Positions 1-4,977 of a stretch of DNA of 5,013 nt are shown piece by piece. Every line of letters starts with the position of its first letter. The stretch's first letter is position 1. The translations under genes were made by a program, and so were the position numbers. The notes beneath the pieces were generated by a model. The model worked only from the letters and a program-made list of their open reading frames with translations, searched no databases and was not told the origin of the DNA. Origin of the DNA: Alphaproteobacteria bacterium (lineage in GTDB: Bacteria > Pseudomonadota > Alphaproteobacteria > SMXP01); assembly GCA_021774995.1 (NCBI GenBank), contig JAJFIM010000492.1:1-5013 (forward strand). Direction: 5' to 3'.

Positions 1-1099
1 CTATGCCCAATAAACGGTACATGGATTCCATGTCAACCAAAGCTTGCTTAATCTCTCTATACACAAACCCAAGCATATAAAGCGGAATGTAAATTTGAAT
101 CAGGAATCCATAGACGACGATAAAGTCGCCGACGTTCAATATTCCTCCAACAACGTCATACCCGGCCATAACCAAGAGTAAAACCACGCCACTGTTGAAG
201 ATAAGGGATTGACCAATGCTAATCGCTGAGAGTGAGTATTGCGAACGGATAGCCGCATTCTGATATGCTTCCATTGCATGGTCATATCGCCGGGATTCAT
301 AATGCTCATTGCCAAAATATTTTACAGTTTCGAAATTGAGCAAGCTATCCACTGCCTTCGTATTAGCTTCCGTGTCGCTCTTATTCATCTGCCGGCGAAT
401 TTTAACCCGCCATTCTGTAATCGAAAACGTAAACCAAACATAACCCAGAACCGTTAGCGCCGTGATCAGAGCGTAACGAGCGCCATATTTCAGCGTTAAA
501 TAGGTGCAGACGAGAAACAGTTCGAAAAAAGTTGGAAAAATACTAAAAATCAAAAACCGTAATAGAAATTCAATTGATTTAATGCCGCGTTCGATGATGC
601 GACTGATGCCGCCCGTGCGCCTTTCCAAGTGAAAACGCAAAGATAACTTATGAAGGTGTTCAAAAACTTGAACGGCGATAATCCGTTGCGCATGCTGCCC
701 GACGCGCACAAAGAGAGCATCGCGCATTTGCTGCAGCGCCGGTCCTGAAACGCGCGTGACTCCCCATAATATAATCATCGATACGGGAACGATCACCATC
801 ACAGCGACGTCATTGGGTGACGCCCCCGGGCGCGGACTCAAAGAGTTCACAATTGAGCCCATCAATATAGGAATAGATAATGCCACCAGCTTAGAAGCAA
901 CGAGCGCCAGCATGGCCGCAAAAACAAGAAGCTGATAAGTCTTGTTTCCTTTCGGCCATAAATAAGAAAACAAATAGCTCAAAACCTTGAGTTGATTTCC
1001 TAACCCTTTCTCCCCTTCATAGAGAGAGGCTTGGCCGCTCAGGTCTTGCGCCGGTGTTTGCGAGGTCAGTTGTTTTGGATTTTTCGGATTTCTTGCCAT
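1..1099 (-). CDS. Atm1/ABCB7-type half ABC transporter, N-terminal part (partial)
   Basis: The reverse strand reads without a stop from an ATG at 1099 to the window edge: 366 codons covering the whole transmembrane domain of a type IV half exporter. The ATP-binding domain would lie beyond position 1. After about 50 polar N-terminal residues come hydrophobic segments near 57-82, 98-114, 183-204, 207-228, 292-315 and 322-346. Family hallmarks are RTGGISRIIERG (161-172), TEWRVKIRR (228-236), DSLLNFETVKYFGNE (251-265) and KQALVDMESMYRLL near 351-364, all typical of the Atm1/HMT1 group. Known members are homodimeric inner-membrane exporters that move glutathione-linked compounds and support cytosolic Fe-S or metal homeostasis. 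Arg231 and Arg235 resemble the arginine pair that lines the glutathione pocket. No strong ribosome-binding site precedes this ATG. The family call is firm; the substrate is inferred. Confidence 0.93.
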   Translation of the reverse strand, partial: MARNPKNPKQLTSQTPAQDLSGQASLYEGEKGLGNQLKVLSYLFSYLWPKGNKTYQLLVFAAMLALVASKLVALSIPILMGSIVNSLSPRPGASPNDVAVMVIVPVSMIILWGVTRVSGPALQQMRDALFVRVGQHAQRIIAVQVFEHLHKLSLRFHLERRTGGISRIIERGIKSIEFLLRFLIFSIFPTFFELFLVCTYLTLKYGARYALITALTVLGYVWFTFSITEWRVKIRRQMNKSDTEANTKAVDSLLNFETVKYFGNEHYESRRYDHAMEAYQNAAIRSQYSLSAISIGQSLIFNSGVVLLLVMAGYDVVGGILNVGDFIVVYGFLIQIYIPLYMLGFVYREIKQALVDMESMYRLLGI

Positions 1100-1239
1100 C
1101 GTCTGAAGGGTTTAGTGACTCCGAGCATTTTTGGCCAGCCTTAGATGAAAAATGTGCCATTTGCCGTGTAAGCGCCCCATATTTTAGGCTAGGCTAATAA
1201 TATCATTTACCCAAGCATCCGCGCGGCTCGCCCTCTCTT

Positions 1240-1262
1240 AAAATCACCTTCAACGTGATTTT
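1240..1262 (-). terminator. AT-rich hairpin at the end of the 126-codon gene, possible weak terminator
   Basis: AAAATCAC (1240-1247) and GTGATTTT (1255-1262) form a perfect 8-bp inverted repeat with a 7-nt loop. The TGA stop of the membrane-protein gene sits in the loop/stem boundary at 1250-1252. Read on the minus strand, the stem ends in TTTT and is followed by AAGAGAGGG, so there is no separate U-tract. A role in ending or stabilising the transcript is an inference from position only. Confidence 0.3.
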
Positions 1263-1630
1263 CGCTTGAGGCGTTGCGCTATGGCGTAGCGTGCGCGCCT
1301 TAACAGTCCCACCGTGCGCGATGGCATAGATAGCGCCAGATCAGGAATGCGCCACTTTATCTTCAGTCGAGACTTAAGAGACCCTGTCCACTTGCGCAAG
1401 CCGCGCATTTTCCGTCCCGCGCGAAAATAGAGTGTGGTGAAAAAGATAATGAGGACGCCCAGTCCCCACATCAACAACCACTTCAGCACACCGGCAGGTA
1501 CGGCGCCCATATCACCTTGCAGAAGATTAAACGCGGGTAACTCTGGCGCAATTCCAACCACACTCATAAATCCCACGATGAGACCAATCCCACATGCGAT
1601 CGTCCATAAAATCAAGACGGCTTTCAGCAT
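1250..1630 (-). CDS. Hypothetical two-helix membrane protein with basic C-terminal tail
   Basis: I do not recognise this 126-residue protein. Two hydrophobic stretches, about residues 3-28 and 45-69, look like transmembrane helices joined by a short loop containing a Pro-Glu-Leu-Pro turn. The rest, from Arg70 to the end, is strongly enriched in Lys and Arg (for example RRAR near 111-114 and KRK near 122-124). The positive-inside rule would put this tail in the cytoplasm and both termini on the cytoplasmic side. An in-frame TGA at 1634-1636, two codons before the ATG, fixes this as the earliest possible start. No good Shine-Dalgarno is placed before it; GGGAA lies rather far upstream. The gene lies between tRNA-Arg and the Atm1-type transporter, 150 nt before the latter's start. 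The hydrophobic pattern supports a real gene; no function can be assigned. Confidence 0.62.
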   Translation of the reverse strand: MLKAVLILWTIACGIGLIVGFMSVVGIAPELPAFNLLQGDMGAVPAGVLKWLLMWGLGVLIIFFTTLYFRAGRKMRGLRKWTGSLKSRLKIKWRIPDLALSMPSRTVGLLRRARYAIAQRLKRKSR

Positions 1631-1633
1631 CGC

Positions 1634-1705
1634 TCAATCATGTTCCCAAATCCAGACGATCATCCTCCAGAAGTAGGCCACAACCCTTCCAAACTGGTCA
1701 ATCAT
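1634..1705 (-). CDS. Possible 23-codon aromatic-rich small ORF before the membrane-protein gene
   Basis: In the 93-nt gap after tRNA-Arg, an ATG at 1705 opens a 23-codon frame ending in TGA at 1634-1636. It is in the same frame as the following gene, whose ATG comes one codon after that stop. The peptide begins MIDQFGRVVA and continues with a run rich in Trp, Phe, Tyr, Ile and Val (Trp at 13, 18 and 20), ending Glu-His-Asp. It could be a short membrane-associated peptide or a translated leader coupled to the downstream gene. Against this, no Shine-Dalgarno precedes the ATG, and a frame this short can occur by chance. A GGAGG at 1660-1664 lies within the frame, directly against an internal ATG. 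Confidence 0.25.
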   Translation of the reverse strand: MIDQFGRVVAYFWRMIVWIWEHD

Positions 1706-1723
1706 GAATTGTATGGGGGAAAC

Positions 1724-1800
1724 TGGCGACCCCGCCAGGACTTGAACCTGGAACCCTCTGCTTAGAAGGCAGATGCTCTATCCAGTTGAGCTACGGGGCC
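1724..1800 (-). tRNA. tRNA-Arg(UCU)
   Basis: A complete 77-nt cloverleaf reads on the minus strand. The acceptor stem is GGCCCCG with CGGGGTC (one G-U pair), followed by discriminator G and a genomically encoded CCA at 1724-1726. The D stem is GCTC/GAGC. The anticodon stem TCTGC/GCAGA closes loop CTTCTAA, giving anticodon TCT (1764-1766), which reads AGA and AGG arginine codons. The T stem is CCAGG/CCTGG around TTCAAGT. It lies 76 nt after the gtrA-like stop codon. There is no sign of an integrated element or a duplicated 3' end nearby. Confidence 0.97.
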
Positions 1801-1818
1801 ACTCGAGGAAATATGCCC

Positions 1819-1838
1819 GCTCTTCTAGCGCTAAGAGC
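1819..1838. repeat. Inverted repeat between the gtrA-like gene and tRNA-Arg
   Basis: GCTCTT (1819-1824) and AAGAGC (1833-1838) pair perfectly around an 8-nt loop that contains the palindrome AGCGCT. The site lies 19 nt upstream of the tRNA-Arg 5' end and about 40 nt past the gtrA-like stop. No T-run follows on the minus strand, so a classical terminator is not supported. An ATATTT stretch just downstream is the only -10-like sequence near the tRNA, which would put this repeat in the promoter spacer. Function unknown. Confidence 0.35.
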
Positions 1839-1876
1839 AAGGAAATGTCCAGATAATTGGTCCTGTCTTAAAGCTG

Positions 1877-2380
1877 TTAAGAATCAGGTCGCTCGGCTTG
1901 AACCGAGGTTTCGCCGCCACCCCAAACGGCGCCAAACCACGCGCGCAGCCTGTCGGTGAAGCTTTGCGTCACTTTATAAGTCAGTTCCGGCATGTCTTTA
2001 TGGAAGACGAAGAGCCGCCGCCCGATAAAATTCCAACCCAAAACGAACGGCACCGCAGTGATTTTAGCTGCAAGCGGCAGATAACCCAATGCGATAAAGA
2101 GCCAGACAAAGCTTGTGTTGAGCACTAACCCCACCAGGGATACTGCAAGCAGGCGAGATATCTCCTCCGTGCGGCCAAACCGCCCCCGCCGAAACGCCAG
2201 AAAATAAGACAGATAATAATTAGCGGTCTGAGCAAGAATAAATGCCCCAATGGACGCCGGCAACCAATGAAAGCCCATTAACATGAAGAACGCGATAAAC
2301 GTAGCCACCTCAACGACAAATGCAGAACCGCCAACCAACAAATACCAAAAGAATTGGGCGAGAAGATCATTGCGTTTCAT
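1877..2380 (-). CDS. GtrA-like family integral membrane protein
   Basis: This 167-residue protein has four predicted transmembrane helices, at about 10-35, 39-62, 77-100 and 102-124, and a soluble C-terminal tail of some 40 residues. The N-terminal YLLVGGSAFVVEVATF (13-28), the NYYLSYFLAFRR segment after helix 2 (54-65) and NFIGRRLFVF after helix 4 (117-126) are characteristic of the GtrA/DPMS-associated family. Members are thought to help move or present polyprenyl-phosphate-linked sugars across the inner membrane for cell-surface glycosylation. I chose the ATG at 2380 because its first bases overlap the TGA of the upstream glycosyltransferase (ATGA) and an AGGTG lies 8 nt before it. A GTG at 2389 would add three residues but leaves almost no room for that ribosome-binding site. 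Coupling to the GT2 gene suggests the two proteins work together; the sugar is unknown. Confidence 0.9.
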   Translation of the reverse strand: MKRNDLLAQFFWYLLVGGSAFVVEVATFIAFFMLMGFHWLPASIGAFILAQTANYYLSYFLAFRRGRFGRTEEISRLLAVSLVGLVLNTSFVWLFIALGYLPLAAKITAVPFVLGWNFIGRRLFVFHKDMPELTYKVTQSFTDRLRAWFGAVWGGGETSVQAERPDS

Positions 2381-3198
2381 CGGTGCCACACCTGCAATTG
2401 GAGATGATGCGTATCGTGTTGATTCGCATAATCACGTTGAGATAGTCTTTTTTCGAGCCAACAATAAAGGATAATAAACAGATAGCGCGATCCGATTTCC
2501 TTGATCCTAAATTTCGATGACCCCAACTCTCTTTGATACCAATTATTAGGCATGATCGCGAATTTATAACCGCGCACCATTACCTTGAGTGGCAATTCCA
2601 CTGTAAGATTAAATTGATTGGAGAGCAGAGGTTGCAATCCGGCAATCACCGACCGGCCATAGAGCTTAAAAGCATTAGTCGTATCGTTATACCTTGTCAA
2701 AAAAAGCATCTGTATAAAGATGTTTCCCATGCGGTTCAGAAAATATTTCACTTTAGGGTAATCGACGCGCTTGCTTTTTCTGTGAAACCGCGTGCCAAAA
2801 ACACAGTCATAACCTTCACGCCACTTCATGTAAAACGCCGCAACGTCTTTGGGGTCATCTGAACCGTCCGCCATAACGATCGCCACGCATTCTCCCTTGA
2901 ATGCCGCCAAACCGGCGCGCACGGCAAACCCAAAGCCATTGGGCGGGGCGTTGTTTAAATAGCGCACGCCAGCATGTTTGCGCGCCAAATCTTTAAGGAT
3001 TTTCTCTGTTTGATCATTGGAATTATCATTGATCACAAGAATATCGTGCGTAATGTCGGTCGCCTCAAAAGCTTCAACCAGCCCCTCGACTGTGCCTGCG
3101 ATATGCCCTTCTTCATTATAAGCCGGTATGACCACGGACAGCATGTCTTGCTGTCCCGCAGCTTCCCACTCAGCCAATGATTGAACGACAATCGGCAT
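2377..3198 (-). CDS. GT2 family polyprenyl-phosphate glycosyltransferase (DPM1/GtrB-like)
   Basis: This 273-residue protein is a GT-A fold family 2 transferase of the dolichol/undecaprenyl-phosphate sugar synthase type, which moves a sugar from a nucleotide donor to a polyprenyl phosphate at the inner membrane. Visible motifs are SVVIPAYNEE (21-30), VINDNSND (55-62), GFGFAVRAGL (88-97), MADGSDDP (109-116, the metal/nucleotide-binding acidic motif), FGTRF (134-138), DTTNAFKLYGR (172-182) and RELGSSKF (223-230, matching the R-x-x-G-x-SK element of DPM synthases). A hydrophobic stretch near 239-248 may be a weak membrane contact; there is no large C-terminal transmembrane domain, and the GtrA-like neighbour may supply that role. 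An AGAGG lies 12 nt before the ATG at 3198. Met19 is an alternative start that would remove an 18-residue extension just ahead of the fold. The donor sugar cannot be read from the sequence. Confidence 0.93.
   Translation of the reverse strand: MPIVVQSLAEWEAAGQQDMLSVVIPAYNEEGHIAGTVEGLVEAFEATDITHDILVINDNSNDQTEKILKDLARKHAGVRYLNNAPPNGFGFAVRAGLAAFKGECVAIVMADGSDDPKDVAAFYMKWREGYDCVFGTRFHRKSKRVDYPKVKYFLNRMGNIFIQMLFLTRYNDTTNAFKLYGRSVIAGLQPLLSNQFNLTVELPLKVMVRGYKFAIMPNNWYQRELGSSKFRIKEIGSRYLFIILYCWLEKRLSQRDYANQHDTHHLQLQVWHR
2389..2393 (-). promoter_or_regulatory. Ribosome-binding site deciding the gtrA-like start
   Basis: AGGTG on the minus strand lies 8 nt before the ATG at 2380, inside the 3' end of the GT2 gene. 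It supports that ATG over the GTG at 2389-2387, which begins on the last base of this site. Confidence 0.6.
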
Positions 3199-3378
3199 CA
3201 GGTTTTAAGGCCTCTTTTCACTCCCCAACGCCACGCTCCCCGCACGGCTTTGCGCCCGAGTTTACGAGAATTCTTGTTCTGAGGCCAGCCCGGGCAACCA
3301 TTGGTTAACGGCAAAAAGCAGGGCTATTTAGACACTTAACGAAGAGTTGAAGGTTTTACTGAGATGCGGCGCCCCTCG

Positions 3379-3391
3379 CGGCGGACCGCCG
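3379..3391. repeat. GC-rich palindrome just after the NDUFS4-like stop codon
   Basis: CGGCGG, one central base, then CCGCCG: a perfect 6-bp inverted repeat beginning 3 nt past the stop codon of the NDUFS4-like gene. It could fold with a 3-nt loop on the transcript. No U-tract follows in the next 30 nt, so it is a possible transcript-end structure but not a standard intrinsic terminator. Confidence 0.3.
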
Positions 3392-3393
3392 GA

Positions 3394-3699
3394 TTAATGA
3401 GTCCAGAGTTCTGTCCGGCCAAACTTGAAATTATCGGCATAGGCTTTGAGCACCCGGTGGCGGGAGCGCGGATTGAACACTTGATGGGGGATTTGACGCC
3501 GTTTGGCGTAAGCGATGGCGTCTTGCCGTGAAGGGAAGGTAAGCCGCACCTGGCCGTTCATATCGGCGGAACTTGTCCAACCGGTGAGCGGATCAAGGCG
3601 CCGGGCCAGCGCCGGTTCAAATTCCAGAACCCAATCCCGGGTCTTGGCTTTGCCCGATTGCATCGCGTTTTTCGCAGGTTGGTAAATTCGCGCCAACAT
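3394..3699 (-). CDS. NDUFS4-like complex I accessory subunit (ETC complex I subunit conserved region)
   Basis: This 101-residue protein matches the alphaproteobacterial homologue of mitochondrial NDUFS4 (18 kDa subunit). Recognisable pieces are the N-terminal MLARIYQPAKNAMQSGKA, the WVLEFEP segment (23-29), DPLTGWTSSADMNGQVRLTF (37-56), the DAIAYAKRRQIPHQVF stretch and the C-terminal AYADNFKFGR...WTH. The family associates with the peripheral arm of NADH:quinone oxidoreductase near the N module and supports its assembly or stability; it has no catalytic centre. The length is normal for a bacterial member, which lacks a mitochondrial import sequence. The ATG at 3699 has an AGGTG 9 nt upstream. 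A GTG at 3711 in the same frame would add four residues but overlaps that site. It starts 35 nt after tRNA-Pro and away from any nuo operon, so its promoter may be shared with the tRNA. Confidence 0.94.
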   Translation of the reverse strand: MLARIYQPAKNAMQSGKAKTRDWVLEFEPALARRLDPLTGWTSSADMNGQVRLTFPSRQDAIAYAKRRQIPHQVFNPRSRHRVLKAYADNFKFGRTELWTH

Positions 3700-3708
3700 G
3701 GTGTTTCT

Positions 3709-3713
3709 CACCT
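3709..3713 (-). promoter_or_regulatory. Ribosome-binding site deciding the NDUFS4-like start
   Basis: AGGTG (within GAGGTG on the minus strand) sits 9 nt before the ATG at 3699. It favours that codon over the in-frame GTG at 3711-3709, which lies inside the site itself. Confidence 0.6.
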
Positions 3714-3734
3714 CGTCAATAGACTTAATGATAG

Positions 3735-3811
3735 TGGTCGGGGCGGAGAGATTCGAACTCCCGACCCTCTGCTCCCAAAGCAGATGCGCTACCAGGCTGC
3801 GCTACGCCCCG
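3735..3811 (-). tRNA. tRNA-Pro(UGG)
   Basis: A complete 77-nt cloverleaf reads on the minus strand. Acceptor CGGGGCG pairs fully with CGCCCCG, followed by discriminator A and an encoded CCA at 3735-3737. The D stem is GCGC/GCGC. The anticodon stem TCTGC/GCAGA closes loop TTTGGGA, giving anticodon TGG (3775-3777), which reads CCA and, by wobble, other proline codons. The T stem is GGGAG/CTCTC with one G-U pair around TTCGAAT. It lies between the DUF192 gene (57 nt upstream) and the NDUFS4-like gene (35 nt downstream). Confidence 0.98.
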
Positions 3812-3819
3812 ATCGCTGG

Positions 3820-3848
3820 TTTCTGGGGGTTTTGCCCCTTCTTGTCAA
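3820..3848 (-). promoter_or_regulatory. Candidate sigma70-type promoter for tRNA-Pro
   Basis: A perfect TTGACA occurs on the minus strand at 3848-3843. After a 17-nt spacer follows CAGAAA at 3825-3820, a poor -10 match (3 of 6). Initiation about 7 nt later would fall near 3813, almost at the tRNA 5' end at 3811, as expected for a tRNA promoter. The spacer holds a small GGGG/CCCC inverted repeat. The -35 box and spacing are seen directly; promoter activity is inferred. Confidence 0.5.
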
Positions 3849-3868
3849 CCACACATAAGAACCCGATT

Positions 3869-4357
3869 TCAAAAGGGCCCGAATAGCTCGTGAATCACGC
3901 GATCGCCCGCCTCAATGCCCAGCTGCGCCGCCACGCCGCCATTCAACTCCAGCACCGCGCGCACAGAGACGCGCGAAGGGATAGATTTCAATGAATGCGG
4001 CTCTGTCATTTGCGCAATAGTGGCGATGGTTCCATCAGATTTAATAAACAACATGTCCAGTGGAATATAGGTGTTTTTCATCCACATAGACACGAGACGA
4101 TCCTGCTCAAAATCAAACAGCATGCCGGCGTCAGGCGCCATTTCCCGCCTGAACATAAGTCCTTTGGCGCGCGATGCGTCATCCGCGGCCAACTCAACCA
4201 AAAACGAGTGAGAGGCGCCGTCTTGTGAAACGATGGTTAGGGAATGCGTTGGGGCGCCGACGGACGCAGTGCCGGAATTCAGACCGTCTGAGGCGTCGCA
4301 CCCAGCGGTAAAAAAAAGAAGCAAAAAAGAAAATACAAAATGAGACAGGGTTTTCAT
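3869..4357 (-). CDS. DUF192 family lipoprotein
   Basis: This 162-residue protein has an N-terminal signal of about 19 residues (MKTLSHFVFSFLLLFFTAG) followed by Cys20, a plausible lipobox (T-A-G-C). A linker of about 18 residues leads into a DUF192 domain. Family motifs are RAKGLMFRREM (63-73), GMLFDF (78-83), MWMKNTYIPLDMLFI (91-105), VLELNGG (135-141) and GDRV (151-154). DUF192 proteins are small, usually exported beta-rich proteins of unsettled function. Asp at +2 after the lipid-modified Cys is the inner-membrane retention signal in enterobacteria; whether it applies here is an inference. I chose the ATG at 4357 because the signal peptide then starts with the usual Met-Lys. The ATG at 4378 adds seven residues; neither start has a clear Shine-Dalgarno. 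The gene lies 71 nt after the cold-shock gene and may be cotranscribed with it. Confidence 0.88.
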   Translation of the reverse strand: MKTLSHFVFSFLLLFFTAGCDASDGLNSGTASVGAPTHSLTIVSQDGASHSFLVELAADDASRAKGLMFRREMAPDAGMLFDFEQDRLVSMWMKNTYIPLDMLFIKSDGTIATIAQMTEPHSLKSIPSRVSVRAVLELNGGVAAQLGIEAGDRVIHELFGPF

Positions 4358-4411
4358 GAGATCAAAAAAAACACACATGAGGGGTGGAGTTCAGATTGGT
4401 TCTTGAGGCGT

Positions 4412-4434
4412 CACTATCGTAAAAACGATTAGTG
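4412..4434 (-). other. Hairpin spanning the stop codon of the cold-shock gene
   Basis: On the minus strand CACTA-A-TCG pairs with CGATAGTG across a short T-rich loop, giving an 8-bp stem with one bulged A. The TAA stop at 4429-4431 is within the stem. The bases after it (ACGCCTCAAG) are not U-rich, so this is not a standard terminator. It could be a stability element or a partial transcription block before the DUF192 gene. Confidence 0.3.
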
Positions 4435-4977
4435 GTCTTCGTCTTCTCGTATCTCCGCCACCATGAGCCCCTTGGGACCTTGCCCATACCGGATCTGCAC
4501 GCGCTGACCGGGGGTTAATTCCCGCATCCCGTTATGACGCAATGTTTCCATGTGGACAAAAATATCCGCTTTGTCCTCCCCTTGGGTGATGAAACCATAG
4601 CCCTTAGCCCGGTTAAACCATTTGACCGCTGCGCGTTCAAAATCACCCGACGCCACGACATGTTGCGCCAACTCATTATCCCGGCCATCACCATCTTCCG
4701 ATGGAGCGACAGCGGTCGAGTTATCCATCTGAATAACTTCCAAAGCCTGAAGACCTTTGGCCCGCCGCACGGCCTTGCACACAACAGTTGCGCCCTCATG
4801 AGCAACGTCATGACCAGATTCTTTTAAACACGACAAATGGAGAAGAATATCTCCCGTTGATCCGTCGGAAGGAATGATGAAGCCATATCCTTTAACCGAA
4901 TCAAACCATTTGACGACGCCTTTAACCTCGAATGCATCATCCGCCGCATCAGAGGAAACAGAAACACCTTCATCCAT
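4429..4977 (-). CDS. Two-domain cold-shock protein (CspA family)
   Basis: This protein of 182 residues (from the ATG at 4977) carries two cold-shock domains joined by an acidic, flexible linker (about 86-114). Domain 1 (17-85) has VKWFDSVKGYGFI with RNP1 KGYGFI at 29-34 and an RNP2-like DILLH at 43-47. Domain 2 (115-178) has VKWFNRAKGYGFI with RNP1 at 125-130 and the canonical RNP2 DIFVH at 138-142. These OB-fold domains bind single-stranded RNA or DNA, and such proteins act as cytoplasmic RNA chaperones or antiterminators. Tandem-domain versions are common in Alphaproteobacteria. The start is uncertain: CGAGG abuts the ATG with no spacer, and the 12 codons between it and the window edge hold no stop, so translation may begin upstream. 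The acidic lead into FEVKGVVKWFD is nevertheless a normal N-terminus for this family. Cold induction cannot be judged because the 5' leader is outside the window. Confidence 0.92.
   Translation of the reverse strand: MDEGVSVSSDAADDAFEVKGVVKWFDSVKGYGFIIPSDGSTGDILLHLSCLKESGHDVAHEGATVVCKAVRRAKGLQALEVIQMDNSTAVAPSEDGDGRDNELAQHVVASGDFERAAVKWFNRAKGYGFITQGEDKADIFVHMETLRHNGMRELTPGQRVQIRYGQGPKGLMVAEIREDEDH

Noticed and set aside
239..457. Plus-strand 72-codon frame
   Set aside because: It lies opposite the Atm1-type transporter, whose minus-strand frame is open through the whole region and carries family motifs.
1126..1154. CATTTTT...AAAAATG inverted repeat ahead of the Atm1-type gene
   Set aside because: It is a 7-bp, nearly all A-T stem with a 15-nt loop, too weak to separate from chance in an AT-rich leader.
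1184..1196. Tandem TAGGC repeat and a TAAAAT -10-like hexamer upstream of the Atm1-type gene
   Set aside because: Only two repeat copies are present, and no acceptable -35 hexamer lies 16-18 nt before the hexamer.
1634..1636. TGA between the small ORF and the membrane protein read as a recoded Trp or Sec codon
   Set aside because: TGA serves as a normal stop for neighbouring genes (GT2, DUF192), and no SECIS-like structure is evident after it.
1724..1800. tRNA-Arg as a possible integration site for a mobile element
   Set aside because: No integrase gene and no second copy of the tRNA 3' end are visible in the window.
2533..2862. Plus-strand 109-codon frame
   Set aside because: It is antisense to the GT2 gene, whose motifs establish the minus strand as coding.
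3825..3838. GGGG-loop-CCCC followed by TTCTT on the plus strand, terminator-like
   Set aside because: The stem is only 4 bp, no plus-strand gene ends there, and it falls in the spacer of the candidate tRNA-Pro promoter.
3658..3886. Two plus-strand frames over the tRNA, one reading GAERFELPTLCSQSRCATRL and the other GGEIRTPDPLLPKQMRYQAA
   Set aside because: These are translations of the tRNA-Pro gene in the wrong strand, a well-known false protein family in databases. They encode nothing.
4515..4827. Alternative frames on both strands within the cold-shock gene
   Set aside because: Both overlap the two-domain cold-shock frame with its intact RNP1 and RNP2 motifs; neither shows recognisable protein features.
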